Positions 53,226 to 61,900 of a DNA stretch of 64,000 nucleotides are shown piece after piece. The notes beneath the pieces are model-generated. The model made no database searches, had not been told where the DNA came from, and worked only from the letters and a program-made list of their open reading frames with translations. This DNA is from Wansuia hejianensis (lineage in GTDB: Bacteria > Bacillota > Clostridia > Lachnospirales > Lachnospiraceae). A program made the translations under genes and the position numbers. Position 1 is the first letter of the stretch. Every line of letters starts with the position of its first letter. The stretch covers positions 1,067,501-1,131,500 of the forward strand of contig NZ_CP060635.1 of NCBI RefSeq assembly GCF_014337215.1. Direction: 5' to 3'.

Positions 53226-53268
53226 AATAAGCGGTTTTGGTTTCCCAGGGGAGAACTTCATTCCCGTG
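53210..53268 (-). ncRNA. fluoride riboswitch (crcB-type) aptamer
   Basis: The leader on the minus strand starts CACGGGAATGAAGTTC, continues CTCCCC ... AAAACCGC and ends GCTGATGACTTCTG. The spacing and conserved elements (GG-GATG-type start, GTTC, CC, AACCGC, then GCTGATGAC) match the crcB/fluoride aptamer consensus as I know it, with GAATG where GGNGATG is usual. Fluoride binding would hold GCTGATGAC in the aptamer, block the overlapping terminator and switch the antiporter gene on. The call rests on motif reading; a covariance-model search would settle it. Confidence 0.8.
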
Positions 53269-53272
53269 ATTT

Positions 53273-53301
53273 ATTATACATCACTGCATTGGATTTGTAA
53301 A
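53273..53301 (-). promoter_or_regulatory. promoter of the riboswitch-controlled antiporter
   Basis: TTTACA (53296-53301), 17-base spacer, TATAAT (53273-53278) on the minus strand, just behind the ABC ATPase stop at 53339. The transcript would begin at the first base of the aptamer region. Confidence 0.8.
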
Positions 53302-53338
53302 CCCGCAGTGTTTAGCCTAAAACTTCCTTTCCCCCCGT

Positions 53339-54856
53339 TCAGGAAGCATGCACCGCCTCCATCAGACCTGCTTCGGAAAATTCCGGATCGCCCTTCCGGA
53401 TTTCTTTCCGAATTCTTCCGTGAGATACTACAAGTATCCGATCGGAAATATTTAAAAGTTCCCGTTCTTCCGGGGAACTGACCATCACAGCTTTTCCCTG
53501 ACGCTTCTGCTCGATCAGCAGATCATAAATTTCATTCTTGGCTTTGACGTCCACGCCGCGCGTCGGTTCATCAATCAGAAGCACCTTCATATCCCTGAGC
53601 ATCCATTTGGCCACGACAACCTTCTGCTGGTTGCCGCCCGACAGGAACTGAATCAGCTGGCTGCCGCCCGTGGTTTTTACCGACAGCTTCTCGATATACT
53701 GGTCAGAAACCTTTTTCAGCTTCTTGCCCTTCAGTGTGCGGAATCTTGTCTTAAACTCATTCAGGGAAGTGATGATAATATTATCCTTCACCGACTGGGT
53801 CATGGCGATATTCTCCTTTTGCCGGTCATTGGTAATCATGCCAATCCCAAGACGTATGGCCTGGTGGGGACTTCTGGGGGATATTTCACGGTTCTCCAGC
53901 TTCATCACTCCGGTATCTCCCGGAGCAGCTCCATAGATAGAAAACATTAGCTCGGTGATACCTGACCCTTTCAGCCCTGCCAGACCGATAATCTCTCCTT
54001 TATGAAGGTCAAAGGTGACATCTTCAAAGGCGCCCTTCCGCCCGAAGCTCTCCAGGGACAAAAGGACTTCCTCCCTGCTCTCTTCAACCTTCTTCTCACT
54101 GTACTCTTCCTGCCATCCCTCAGTCTCGCCCAGCATGGAATGGATGATCACCCGTTCTTCAACATTCCCTTCAGAATTGTCAATTTCTCCTGCGTTGCAG
54201 CCGTCACGTATGATTACGACCCGGTCAGAGATCTGAGTCAGCTCTTTAATCTTGTGGCCGATGAAGATAATGCCAATTCCCTTTTTCTTCAAATCCCGGA
54301 TGATCTGGAAAAGATGCTCCACCTCCGCCAGATTCAGGGGCGCCGTCACTTCGTCCAGAATCAGTATGGAGGGATTCAATAGCATGGCCTTCGCGATTTC
54401 CACAACCTCTTTCTGAACCAGCGTCAGATTCTCAACCTTTTCATTGGGATCAATGTCAAATCCGATAAAATCCAGGATTCTGCGGCTTTCCTGCCTCATC
54501 TTCTCCGCATCCAGCCACAGCCCCTTCCTGATCAGCTCATTATTCAGGAAAATATTTTCATATACCTTCATGTTGTTCACAAGTGTAGGTTCCTGATGTA
54601 CCATCCCAACGCCGCACTTTTCCGCATCCTTCGGACTTTCAAAATTAACCTCTTTTCCATTGATCCACATCTCCCCGCTGTCCTTCGTGTAGATGCCCAT
54701 GATCACATTGGAAAGCGTAGATTTTCCGGCCCCATTTGTCCCTGCCAGAGAAACGATCTCTCCTGACTTCAGTTCAAAATGAATGCCCTTTAACACTTCA
54801 ACCCCTAAAAAACTCTTTCGGATATCTTCCATTTTTAACAGTAATTTTTCTTTCAT
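53339..54856 (-). CDS. sugar ABC transporter ATP-binding protein (RbsA/MglA type)
   Basis: A 505-residue protein with two ATPase domains. The first has Walker A GTNGAGKST and Walker B ILILDEVTAPL with a degenerate signature; the second has a degenerate P-loop region (GLKGSGITELM) and a good signature LSGGNQQKVVVAKWM, the usual RbsA asymmetry. It energises sugar import with two permeases and the binding lipoprotein upstream. I use the ATG at 54856; a longer frame to 54991 would translate the hairpin repeat and is surely false. The Shine-Dalgarno site is weak (AGGCGG). Confidence 0.93.
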   Translation of the reverse strand: MKEKLLLKMEDIRKSFLGVEVLKGIHFELKSGEIVSLAGTNGAGKSTLSNVIMGIYTKDSGEMWINGKEVNFESPKDAEKCGVGMVHQEPTLVNNMKVYENIFLNNELIRKGLWLDAEKMRQESRRILDFIGFDIDPNEKVENLTLVQKEVVEIAKAMLLNPSILILDEVTAPLNLAEVEHLFQIIRDLKKKGIGIIFIGHKIKELTQISDRVVIIRDGCNAGEIDNSEGNVEERVIIHSMLGETEGWQEEYSEKKVEESREEVLLSLESFGRKGAFEDVTFDLHKGEIIGLAGLKGSGITELMFSIYGAAPGDTGVMKLENREISPRSPHQAIRLGIGMITNDRQKENIAMTQSVKDNIIITSLNEFKTRFRTLKGKKLKKVSDQYIEKLSVKTTGGSQLIQFLSGGNQQKVVVAKWMLRDMKVLLIDEPTRGVDVKAKNEIYDLLIEQKRQGKAVMVSSPEERELLNISDRILVVSHGRIRKEIRKGDPEFSEAGLMEAVHAS

Positions 54857-54878
54857 ATTATGTACCGCCTTTTTATAC

Positions 54879-54980
54879 GTTGTGGAACAGTGCAAACTGT
54901 TCCCCCTGCCCCGCCAGGGGCATGAGTTACGGGATACTCTGGAGTATACTTTGTGGAACAGCGTGAGCTGTGCCTCAGCC
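54879..54980. repeat. inverted copy of the 70-base hairpin repeat plus a partial second unit
   Basis: Bases 54879-54950 are the reverse complement of the 45675-45744 unit, nearly identical. Bases 54951-54980 begin a second unit whose hairpin reads GGAACAGC-GTGA-GCTGTGCC: relative to the standard stem the inner pair changes from T-A to C-G, a compensatory change. It lies within the sugar operon, between the permease and the ATPase gene, and so is transcribed. Confidence 0.85.
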
Positions 54981-54987
54981 CATATTT

Positions 54988-56007
54988 TCAAGTTGTTGTC
55001 TGCAGTGTTGTTTTAAAACGTTTCCCCTTATAGTTATGCAGAAGGGCGGCAAACACAATAATGATGCCGATCGTCAGGTTCTGGTACCAGGAGACCAGCC
55101 CCAGGAGCTGCTGGATATTCAGCACAACTGTCAGCAGCACGGTGGAAAGCACGGTTCCCATAATTGTTCCCTTTCCGCCCTCCAGCGTCACGCCGCCGAC
55201 TACCGCCATGGCGATGGCCGTCATCTCATAGCCGCTGCCCTGGCTCGCCCCCACGGTTTCCATCCTGGAGCAATAGATGATTGCGGCAATTCCGGCGCAA
55301 AGGCCGCTGATCATAAACGCGATGATCTTCCACCTGCCTGTGTTGATGCCGGAAATGGCCGCCGCCTTTTCTTTTCCTCCGGTAGAATACATGCGCATGC
55401 CGAATTTAGTATATTTCATCAGAACTGCCATGACGATACCGATGGACAGGAAGATGATGAAATTAACCGGTATCACATTGCCTGCGGCTTTGGTTCCCAC
55501 CCAGTTCACGCCTTCCATGTTCGTCAGATAGAGGTCGTAACCTCCTGACAACACATACACCAGCCCTGACAGGGCCGTCATCGTGCCCAGTGTCACGATC
55601 AGGGAAGGAACCTTCAGCTTTACTACGATCAACCCGGTGACCATCCCCATCAGGATGCCTCCGGCCATGGTCAGCAGCACGATGAGCATCCAGTTTGTCA
55701 TCACATAATTGCCTCCCACAATGATGCTCTTCCCCTGTGCCAGCTTTGTCAGCCTGTCAATGATCTGAATGGAGAGTGTGGGAAGAAAAGCAATCATCGC
55801 GCCGATAGAAAGATCAATCTCCTTCGTAATCATCACACAGGCCTGTCCCACCGCCAGAATTCCATAAACGCAGCAGCTGAACAGAATATTTTTGATGTTG
55901 TTCAGCTTCAAAAACGTCGGGGATGCAAAAGCTCCGGCGATCAGCGCAATAATCAGAATAAATATCAAGATATTATCTTTGGAAAAAATACTCTTTTTCT
56001 TAATCAT
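54988..56007 (-). CDS. sugar ABC transporter permease (RbsC type), second
   Basis: A 339-residue polytopic membrane protein. SPTFLKLNNIKNIL, CVMITKEIDLSIGAMIAF, VPSLIVTLGTMTALSG and the EAA-like region GEMTAIAMAVVGGVTLEGGKG-type segment identify a BPD_transp_2 permease. The start at 56007 has AGGAG at 10 bases; the longer frame to 56076 would overlap the first permease region. It forms a heterodimer with the permease encoded just upstream. Confidence 0.93.
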   Translation of the reverse strand: MIKKKSIFSKDNILIFILIIALIAGAFASPTFLKLNNIKNILFSCCVYGILAVGQACVMITKEIDLSIGAMIAFLPTLSIQIIDRLTKLAQGKSIIVGGNYVMTNWMLIVLLTMAGGILMGMVTGLIVVKLKVPSLIVTLGTMTALSGLVYVLSGGYDLYLTNMEGVNWVGTKAAGNVIPVNFIIFLSIGIVMAVLMKYTKFGMRMYSTGGKEKAAAISGINTGRWKIIAFMISGLCAGIAAIIYCSRMETVGASQGSGYEMTAIAMAVVGGVTLEGGKGTIMGTVLSTVLLTVVLNIQQLLGLVSWYQNLTIGIIIVFAALLHNYKGKRFKTTLQTTT

Positions 56008-56047
56008 GTAATTTTCACTCCTGTCTGAAATATCTGATCGGGCTGCT

Positions 56048-57016
56048 TCAGCGTGCCCGCCGTTTGGCAAACTCATAAACCACTACAATAACGATAATGA
56101 TAATACCCCTTAAAACTTTTTCCACATAAGTCCCCATACCTGACAGCGACAGCGCATTAGTCAAAAATCCCAGCGTCAGCACGCCCAGAAGCGTCCCTCC
56201 GATGGAACCCTTGCCGCCGTCCAGTGATGTGCCGCCCAGCACGGCAATCGCAATCGCCGTCACCTCATAGCCGTCACCCAGCGTGGGAATTGTACGGTTT
56301 ACCTGCGCAGACAGCAGCGGCCCTGCCAGGGCAGCCATGCATCCGCAGAGTATGAAAATTACTATTTTTATCACATCTATATTAATACCTGAGAGCCATC
56401 CGGCATTGCTGTTGGCACCCGTAAAATACACCTGCCTGCCGAATTCAGTCTTTGCCATTATAATCGAGAACACAATAATTAACGCAATAAATATCACCAC
56501 AGGCCCCGGTATCCCCAGCACATTTCCTTTGCCGAGATCCAGCCAGAGCTGAGCGTTATACAGATAGGTGGCCTGGCCATTCGCAACAATATTCGCGATT
56601 CCTCCATACACCATGGACATTCCCAGTGTGATCATCAGTGAAGCCACACGGCTTTTGGCAATAATAAAACCGTTAATTCCTCCTGCCAGACCGCCGGTCA
56701 GAATCGTCACCAGCAGAGCAGCGCCAGGCTGTCCCGCCTCGATCACTTTGGACCCCACCGCCAGCGACAGGGACATGATCGCTCCCACCGAAAGATCAAT
56801 CTCACCCGTGAGCATGACCAGCGTCATACCGATCGCAACGATGCCACTGATCGAATTCATTCTCAGCACGCTGATGATATTGGATGGAAGCAGGATGTTC
56901 GGGACGCAGACCGCACATATAATAAAGGCCACAGCAAAAATAATCAGAGAAATATATATGTTATTGCTGAGGATGATATCTGAAATCTTTACTTTCTTCT
57001 CCAGCTCATTTTTCAT
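56048..57016 (-). CDS. sugar ABC transporter permease (RbsC type), first
   Basis: A 322-residue permease with eight or nine helices, SGIVAIGMTLVMLTGEIDLSVGA, VASLMITLGMSMVYGG, and GYEVTAIAIAVLGGTSLDGGKG. It is clearly related to the second permease but shorter. AAAGGA precedes the ATG. It is separated from the binding protein gene by a strong hairpin at 57069-57135. Confidence 0.95.
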   Translation of the reverse strand: MKNELEKKVKISDIILSNNIYISLIIFAVAFIICAVCVPNILLPSNIISVLRMNSISGIVAIGMTLVMLTGEIDLSVGAIMSLSLAVGSKVIEAGQPGAALLVTILTGGLAGGINGFIIAKSRVASLMITLGMSMVYGGIANIVANGQATYLYNAQLWLDLGKGNVLGIPGPVVIFIALIIVFSIIMAKTEFGRQVYFTGANSNAGWLSGINIDVIKIVIFILCGCMAALAGPLLSAQVNRTIPTLGDGYEVTAIAIAVLGGTSLDGGKGSIGGTLLGVLTLGFLTNALSLSGMGTYVEKVLRGIIIIVIVVVYEFAKRRAR

Positions 57017-57068
57017 CGCAACTATCCTTTCAATTCTTATATTCTTGCCCTTCCGGATTTTTTCGGCA

Positions 57069-57135
57069 GATGCCTCAAGCCCTGGAAGATCCGCGCATTT
57101 TGAACTTATGCCGGCTCTCCAGGTCCTGAGGCATC
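57069..57135. other. long hairpin between binding-protein and permease genes
   Basis: GATGCCTCA (57069-57077) pairs with TGAGGCATC (57127-57135), then CTGGA with TCCAG after a 4-base internal loop. No T-run follows on the minus strand. It probably protects the 3' end of the upstream message or partially terminates it, so the binding protein is made in excess over the permeases, as in other ABC operons. Confidence 0.65.
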
Positions 57136-57173
57136 CCTGTAATTCTATCTATGCCGCCAATACGGCTGTTCCG

Positions 57174-58646
57174 TTACACATCCGGCCCGAAGGTGTACTG
57201 ATACCATTCATCCGGCTTCTGAGTCTGCAGGCCGAAGATAACCTCTCCCTCCGTGGTAACCATCGGGATATTCGGTGTGATGATGTTGCTGGGAAGATCC
57301 GCCCCTGACAGAAGCTGAAGCATTACCCGCACGCCCACATCTGCAATCAGAGGCGTGTACGGTGTATTCACTTCAATGTCGCCGTTCTTCACACAGGTGA
57401 TGGCTTCCTTGGAATCATCGATGCTCAGGAAGATGATTTTCTTACCGCCCTCACGGCTGTCCATGCGTCCCGCCGCGTTGACAGCCTCCAGGGCCGCCAG
57501 CGCCTCGTGATCACCAGTACCGTAGAAAATATCAATGTTATCAAACGCGTTGAGGGCTGTCTCGGCGTTTACGTACGCCTCTTCACGGCTGTCGCTGTCA
57601 AAATAGGACTGCAGTATGTGGATATCCGGGAAATAGCTGAGAACCTTCAGCATATATCCGGTTCTCACCGCATCCGCCGTACTTCCGAGGGGTTTCCTCA
57701 GCATGACCATATTTCCGGCGATTTCCTTGCCGCCGCTCTCCTGTGCCAGCTTCCAGACCAGATACATTCCGTTCTGCGCGCCGTTTGCCGGGAAATTTCC
57801 GGCTACCTTGACGTCCACATCCTTGCACCCGCTCAGCCGGTCTACAGTGACAACCGGTATCCCCGCGTCTACAATACGTTTTACCGCCGCAGTGGTCCCA
57901 GCCTCTGTCTGCGGCCAGACGATGATGCCGTCCACGCCCTGGGCGATCAGGCTGTCAATCTGCTCCGCCATCTTGTTGTCATCAAATTCTCCGTCCAGAA
58001 CTGTGTATTTCACGTTGGGATATTTGTCCAGCTCCCACCGTGCCGAATCCACCCAGTTCACCAGCCAGGGATGGCTGAAGCCATGGAACACCACGCCGAT
58101 ATTGAAGCTGACATCTTTATCCGCTTCCGCGATGTAATCCGTAAACGGAAGCTTCAGGCTGTTGCCGCTGTAAGGCCCGGTGATCTCCGTACCCATTCCA
58201 TTACTCCACTCAAAGTTATCGTAGGTGGCGCCGACCGGATAAGCCTCGCCGTACATCTCAAAGCCTTCATCCTGATACAGCTGATAGATTTCCGCATTCG
58301 CCTCGGAGATCGGAAGGTCAATGAAGAACTGAATAATTTCATCATTGCTGAGCCCCTTATCTGCCAGCGATTCAAAATACTCGTAGGCTTCCATTCCGGA
58401 CAGGCCGGAAGCCTCAGCCACCAGATCCGCAACCGCTCCGGATTCCTCCGTGGCCTTTGAGCTTTCGCTCTTTGTCTCATCCTTTGGTTCTGTCTCAGCC
58501 GGTTTGCTGCTGCTTGACACCGGTTTGGACGATGAATCCGTACCTGATGCCGAGGTACTTTTGCTGTCACCGCAGCCCGCCGCTAATGGGGCAATCCCCA
58601 ATACTGCCGCCATCGTTAATGCTAATACCTTCTCCGCTTTTTTCAT
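57174..58646 (-). CDS. sugar-binding lipoprotein with extra N-terminal domain
   Basis: A 490-residue lipoprotein. The signal peptide ends in lipobox LAAGC (Cys25). A Ser/Thr/Glu-rich linker (27-70) is followed by an unusual domain (about 70-175) with helical EYFESLADKGLSNDEIIQFF sequence and aromatic motifs (YDNFEWSNG). From about 178 it is a periplasmic-binding-protein 4-type sugar-binding domain (FNIGVVFHGFSHPWLVNWVD ... GVDGIIVWPQ ... DAGIPVVTVDR). Normal members are 300-360 residues, so the 100-residue insertion is extra. The sugar is unknown. Confidence 0.9.
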   Translation of the reverse strand: MKKAEKVLALTMAAVLGIAPLAAGCGDSKSTSASGTDSSSKPVSSSSKPAETEPKDETKSESSKATEESGAVADLVAEASGLSGMEAYEYFESLADKGLSNDEIIQFFIDLPISEANAEIYQLYQDEGFEMYGEAYPVGATYDNFEWSNGMGTEITGPYSGNSLKLPFTDYIAEADKDVSFNIGVVFHGFSHPWLVNWVDSARWELDKYPNVKYTVLDGEFDDNKMAEQIDSLIAQGVDGIIVWPQTEAGTTAAVKRIVDAGIPVVTVDRLSGCKDVDVKVAGNFPANGAQNGMYLVWKLAQESGGKEIAGNMVMLRKPLGSTADAVRTGYMLKVLSYFPDIHILQSYFDSDSREEAYVNAETALNAFDNIDIFYGTGDHEALAALEAVNAAGRMDSREGGKKIIFLSIDDSKEAITCVKNGDIEVNTPYTPLIADVGVRVMLQLLSGADLPSNIITPNIPMVTTEGEVIFGLQTQKPDEWYQYTFGPDV

Positions 58647-58757
58647 TTTCTTCCTCCATTCTTACAATCGTTTAATGCCTCCTTGTTACCTTACAGGAGC
58701 CGCGCCTTCGCCCGGAGGCTCCGGCGCAGCCTTGCAAGAATATAGAACATAGGATAA

Positions 58758-59933
58758 TTACCTACGCGCTACACCTGATTTGCGGGCCGCTTCAGCCACC
58801 GCCTCAGCCACCGCCTGTCCCACCCTGGGATCAAAGGCTGCCGGAATGATATAATCCTCATTCAGCTCTTCTTCAGAAATCAAACCTGCCAGCGCCTCTG
58901 CCGCCGCTATTTTCATCTCATCATTAATATCCGACGCCCTCACGTCAAAGGTTCCGCGGAATATTCCGGGAAATGCCAGCACATTGTTGATCTGGTTCGG
59001 GAAGTCGCTGCGCCCTGTAGCGATCACCCTGGCACCTGCCGTCCTGGCCTCGTCCGGGAAAATCTCCGGCGTCGGATTCGCACAGGCGAAGATGACCGCA
59101 TCTCTTGCCATGGCCTTTACCATTTCCTGGGTCAGAACTCCCGGAGCGCTGACTCCGATGAACACATCTGCTCCTGCGACGGCATCCGCCAAAGTGCCTT
59201 TAAGCCCGCGAGGATTTGTGACTTCCGCCATCTCCTTCTTGATCTCGTTCATCCCTTCCGCGCGGCCCTTGTAAATAATTCCGCTTCTATCGCAGAGGGT
59301 AACGTCCCTAACCCCGGCCGACAGCAGCAGCCTGGTAATGGAAATCGCAGCCGCACCGGCCCCGTTTACCGCAATGCGGATGCCCGTCAGCTCCTTTCCC
59401 ACCACCTTCAGGGCATTTTTCAAGCCTGCCAGAGTAATAACTGCCGTTCCGTGCTGGTCATCGTGGAAAATAGGAATATCACACTTCTCCTTCAGCCTTT
59501 TCTCAATTTCAAAGCATCTGGGAGCCGCGATATCTTCCAGGTTTACGCCGCCGAAGCTTCCGGAAATCAGGTAAATAGTATTGACAATCTCATCCACATC
59601 CTTGCTTTTGATGCAGAGAGGAAACGCGTCCACATTCCCAAAAGCCTTAAACAACACACATTTGCCTTCCATAACCGGCATGCCCGCTTCCGGCCCGATA
59701 TCGCCCAGCCCCAGGACGGCCGTCCCGTCTGTGACTACCAGGCAGGTGTTCCAGCGTCTCGTCAGCTCATAGGACTGTTCGATATCCTTCTGGATCTCCA
59801 GGCAGGGCTGCGCGACGCCCGGCGTATAAGCCAGGGACAGATCCTCCTTAGATTCCACCGGAACAGTGGCAATCACCTCGATTTTACCTTTCCACTCTCT
59901 GTGGAGCCTTAGCGACTCTTTTGCATAATCCAT
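58758..59933 (-). CDS. NAD(P)-dependent malic enzyme
   Basis: A 391-residue malic enzyme: SLAYTPGVAQPCLEI, GDIGPEAGMPVMEGK, IFHDDQHGTAVI and the Rossmann motif NGAGAAAISI are all present. It decarboxylates malate to pyruvate (or pyruvate to malate) with NAD(P). The ATG at 59933 has AAGGAG at 10 bases; an upstream GTG is too close to that site. It lies between an Ldh2-family dehydrogenase and the sugar transporter genes, so it may supply reducing power or C3 units during growth on the transported substrate. Confidence 0.95.
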   Translation of the reverse strand: MDYAKESLRLHREWKGKIEVIATVPVESKEDLSLAYTPGVAQPCLEIQKDIEQSYELTRRWNTCLVVTDGTAVLGLGDIGPEAGMPVMEGKCVLFKAFGNVDAFPLCIKSKDVDEIVNTIYLISGSFGGVNLEDIAAPRCFEIEKRLKEKCDIPIFHDDQHGTAVITLAGLKNALKVVGKELTGIRIAVNGAGAAAISITRLLLSAGVRDVTLCDRSGIIYKGRAEGMNEIKKEMAEVTNPRGLKGTLADAVAGADVFIGVSAPGVLTQEMVKAMARDAVIFACANPTPEIFPDEARTAGARVIATGRSDFPNQINNVLAFPGIFRGTFDVRASDINDEMKIAAAEALAGLISEEELNEDYIIPAAFDPRVGQAVAEAVAEAARKSGVARR

Positions 59934-59954
59934 CTCTCGCACTCTCCTTTGCTT

Positions 59955-61064
59955 TTATGATTCGAAGGGGAATTTATAGGGAAGCCCGTATCGGTCTCTG
60001 ATTTCCACAAATTCCTTCTGAACTGCTTCTCCTACCGGAACTCCTTTATCCTTTCTCTCCTGCCAGGCCTGATATTCTTTCTCTCCCGCCGTATAGATCC
60101 GCTCCTGCCCCGGCGCTTTTTTGGAGTTTCTCAGCTCTCTTAAGATCTTTCCGCAAATACTTCTGAAAGTCTCTCTTCCCATGAATGCCTCCGGATCTAT
60201 GGCGATGAAGAAATGTCCCAGTCGGTACGGGCATTTATTGCCCTTTTCATCACTGCCTGTCAGCATCTTCAGATAACTTCCCCCCTGCAGTGCTGCCGAA
60301 AGGATTTCCACAATCGTCGCGTATCCATACCCCTTATAACCTGCCAGTTCTTCACCGATACCGCCCAGCGGCGCCAATGCGGCTTCTCCCCTGGTGAGGG
60401 CCGTGAGTATCCTCTGACTGTCTGTCATGGCGCTCCCATCCTGCCCGATCACCATCCCGGCGGGCGTGTCCTTTCCGCTCCTGGCAAAGTATTCAATCTT
60501 CCCTCTCTGTGTGATGGACGTGGCACAGTCCAGCACGAAGGGGAATTCTTCATCGGTCGGAAAAGCCACGGTCAGCGGGTTGGTTCCCAGCATGTTTTCC
60601 ACGCCGAAGGTGGGCGCGATAGAGGGTCTCGCATTGGTACCCGTGATCCCGATCAGCCCTTCTTTGGAGGCCATCGTGGCCCAATAACCCGCGATCCCGT
60701 AATGCGTGGAATTCCGGACAGCCACCATGCCCATTCCATGCTTTTTGGCCTTTTCAATTGCCGCAGACATCGCCTTATGGGATGCCACCATGCCCATCCC
60801 GTCATGTGCGTCCGCAACTGCCGTCGTCTCTGTCTCCTTCAGGATCTCATACTCCGTCACCGGCTTCTGAATCCCCGCAATGATCCGGTCGATATAAATT
60901 GGTTTGAACCGGTTGCAGCCATGGCTTTCAATCCCTCTTCTGTCACTCTCCATCAGAACGTCTGCACAGAGTTTTGCGTCCTCCTCCGGTACTCCGACAG
61001 CCTGAAAAGTATCTGTCATAAAATTACCTATCAATTCCCAAGAAACATATGGTCTCGTTTCCAT
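59955..61064 (-). CDS. Ldh2/YiaK family dehydrogenase (malate/L-lactate dehydrogenase fold)
   Basis: A 369-residue oxidoreductase of the Ldh2 family (PF02615 type). The catalytic region SDRRGIESHGCNRF (His), VRNSTHYGIAGYWA, GTNARPSIAPTFG, GTNPLTVAFP and LDCATSITQRGK are seen. Family members include YiaK (2,3-diketo-L-gulonate reductase), AllD (ureidoglycolate) and YlbC; the family name malate/L-lactate dehydrogenase is not a substrate claim. GGGAGGATATCGG precedes the ATG. It is the first enzyme gene behind GlpP in this operon. Confidence 0.93.
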   Translation of the reverse strand: METRPYVSWELIGNFMTDTFQAVGVPEEDAKLCADVLMESDRRGIESHGCNRFKPIYIDRIIAGIQKPVTEYEILKETETTAVADAHDGMGMVASHKAMSAAIEKAKKHGMGMVAVRNSTHYGIAGYWATMASKEGLIGITGTNARPSIAPTFGVENMLGTNPLTVAFPTDEEFPFVLDCATSITQRGKIEYFARSGKDTPAGMVIGQDGSAMTDSQRILTALTRGEAALAPLGGIGEELAGYKGYGYATIVEILSAALQGGSYLKMLTGSDEKGNKCPYRLGHFFIAIDPEAFMGRETFRSICGKILRELRNSKKAPGQERIYTAGEKEYQAWQERKDKGVPVGEAVQKEFVEIRDRYGLPYKFPFES

Positions 61065-61130
61065 CCGATATCCTCCCGATTACTTTCTTAAAGGGTAATA
61101 ACGCCGCCAGGCGCCATGTACATTTGGACA

Positions 61131-61169
61131 AAAAATAAGACGAAAAAAATAAGCATGTCTTATTTTTTT
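61131..61169. terminator. A/T-rich bidirectional terminator after glpP, with overlapping alternative hairpins
   Basis: Perfect arms A7TAAG (61143-61153) and CTTATTTTTTT (61159-61169) enclose CATGT. A competing perfect pairing, AAAAATAAGAC (61131-61141) with GTCTTATTTTT (61157-61167), uses the same right arm. The hairpin lies 39 bases beyond the GlpP stop, so GlpP is probably separated transcriptionally from the dehydrogenase gene. Confidence 0.7.
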
Positions 61170-61207
61170 CATCTCGTTTTACTCTTGAAAAAAAGTTATT
61201 CCATTAT

Positions 61208-61798
61208 TCAATTTAAACTGTTCTTTTCATACATAAACCAAAGCTTTGAATTGGTTGTGGAAACCGCGACCGCACCCGCGACCAGCGCCTCCCTGACTTC
61301 CCATTCCTCCGTGATCAGCCCGCCTGCTATAACGGGTATTCCCTTGCCAGTCTTCCGGATCAGCCGGATGATCTTCGGTGCGATGCCGGGCATCAGCTCC
61401 ACCACATCCGGCTTCACCCCTGAATCCAGCCACCTCTGCAGATTGATCAGAGACTTCGTATCCAGGACAAAACACCTCAGAACCGTAAACAAGCCCAATT
61501 CGATGCCTCGCCGTATGATGCTCTGTTTGGTGGAAATAATACCGTCAAGCCTGGTATTGCTCTTCAGGTAATCGACCACGACCTCCTTGCTGCTCAGTCC
61601 TTCGACCAGATCTGCGTGTACGATGGCAAATTTGCCGCGATCCTTGATCCGTTCCACAATCCCCGGGATAATACAGACATCTCCAAATAATACAAATATA
61701 ATCTGCACCCCATCAGACTTCAGAACCTCTTCCAGTTCTGCCTCATCTTTCACTGCTGCCAGAACCGGGTTCTCTCTTACGATTTTCTCAAACTCCAT
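61208..61798 (-). CDS. glpP: GlpP-type glycerol-3-phosphate responsive antiterminator
   Basis: A 196-residue TIM-barrel-type protein: PVLAAVKDEAELEEVL, IFVLFGDVCIIPGIVERIK, DGIISTKQSIIRRG, VELMPGIAPKIIRLI and PVIAGGLITEEWEV match the GlpP family. In Bacillus, GlpP with glycerol-3-phosphate binds glp leader RNAs and prevents termination. No glpF or glpD is nearby; the FGGY kinase opposite has a leader terminator, so it is the likely target here, possibly with a different ligand. Confidence 0.93.
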   Translation of the reverse strand: MEFEKIVRENPVLAAVKDEAELEEVLKSDGVQIIFVLFGDVCIIPGIVERIKDRGKFAIVHADLVEGLSSKEVVVDYLKSNTRLDGIISTKQSIIRRGIELGLFTVLRCFVLDTKSLINLQRWLDSGVKPDVVELMPGIAPKIIRLIRKTGKGIPVIAGGLITEEWEVREALVAGAVAVSTTNSKLWFMYEKNSLN

Positions 61799-61870
61799 GA
61801 ATTCTTCTCCTTTTCTTCCTTAACAAAACAGGAGAAAATCCCAAATACTGTTCTCGAAAATCTCTAAATA

Positions 61871-61900
61871 ATTATAGCATTTTCACAATACTCTTGTCAA
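61871..61900 (-). promoter_or_regulatory. glpP promoter, full consensus with extended -10
   Basis: TTGACA (61895-61900), 18-base spacer ending TGC, TATAAT (61871-61876) on the minus strand: an extended -10 (TGCTATAAT). The leader to 61798 is about 65 bases. Confidence 0.85.

Noticed and set aside
54857..54991. N-terminal extension of the ABC ATPase frame
   Set aside because: It would translate the hairpin repeat; the conserved protein starts at 54856.
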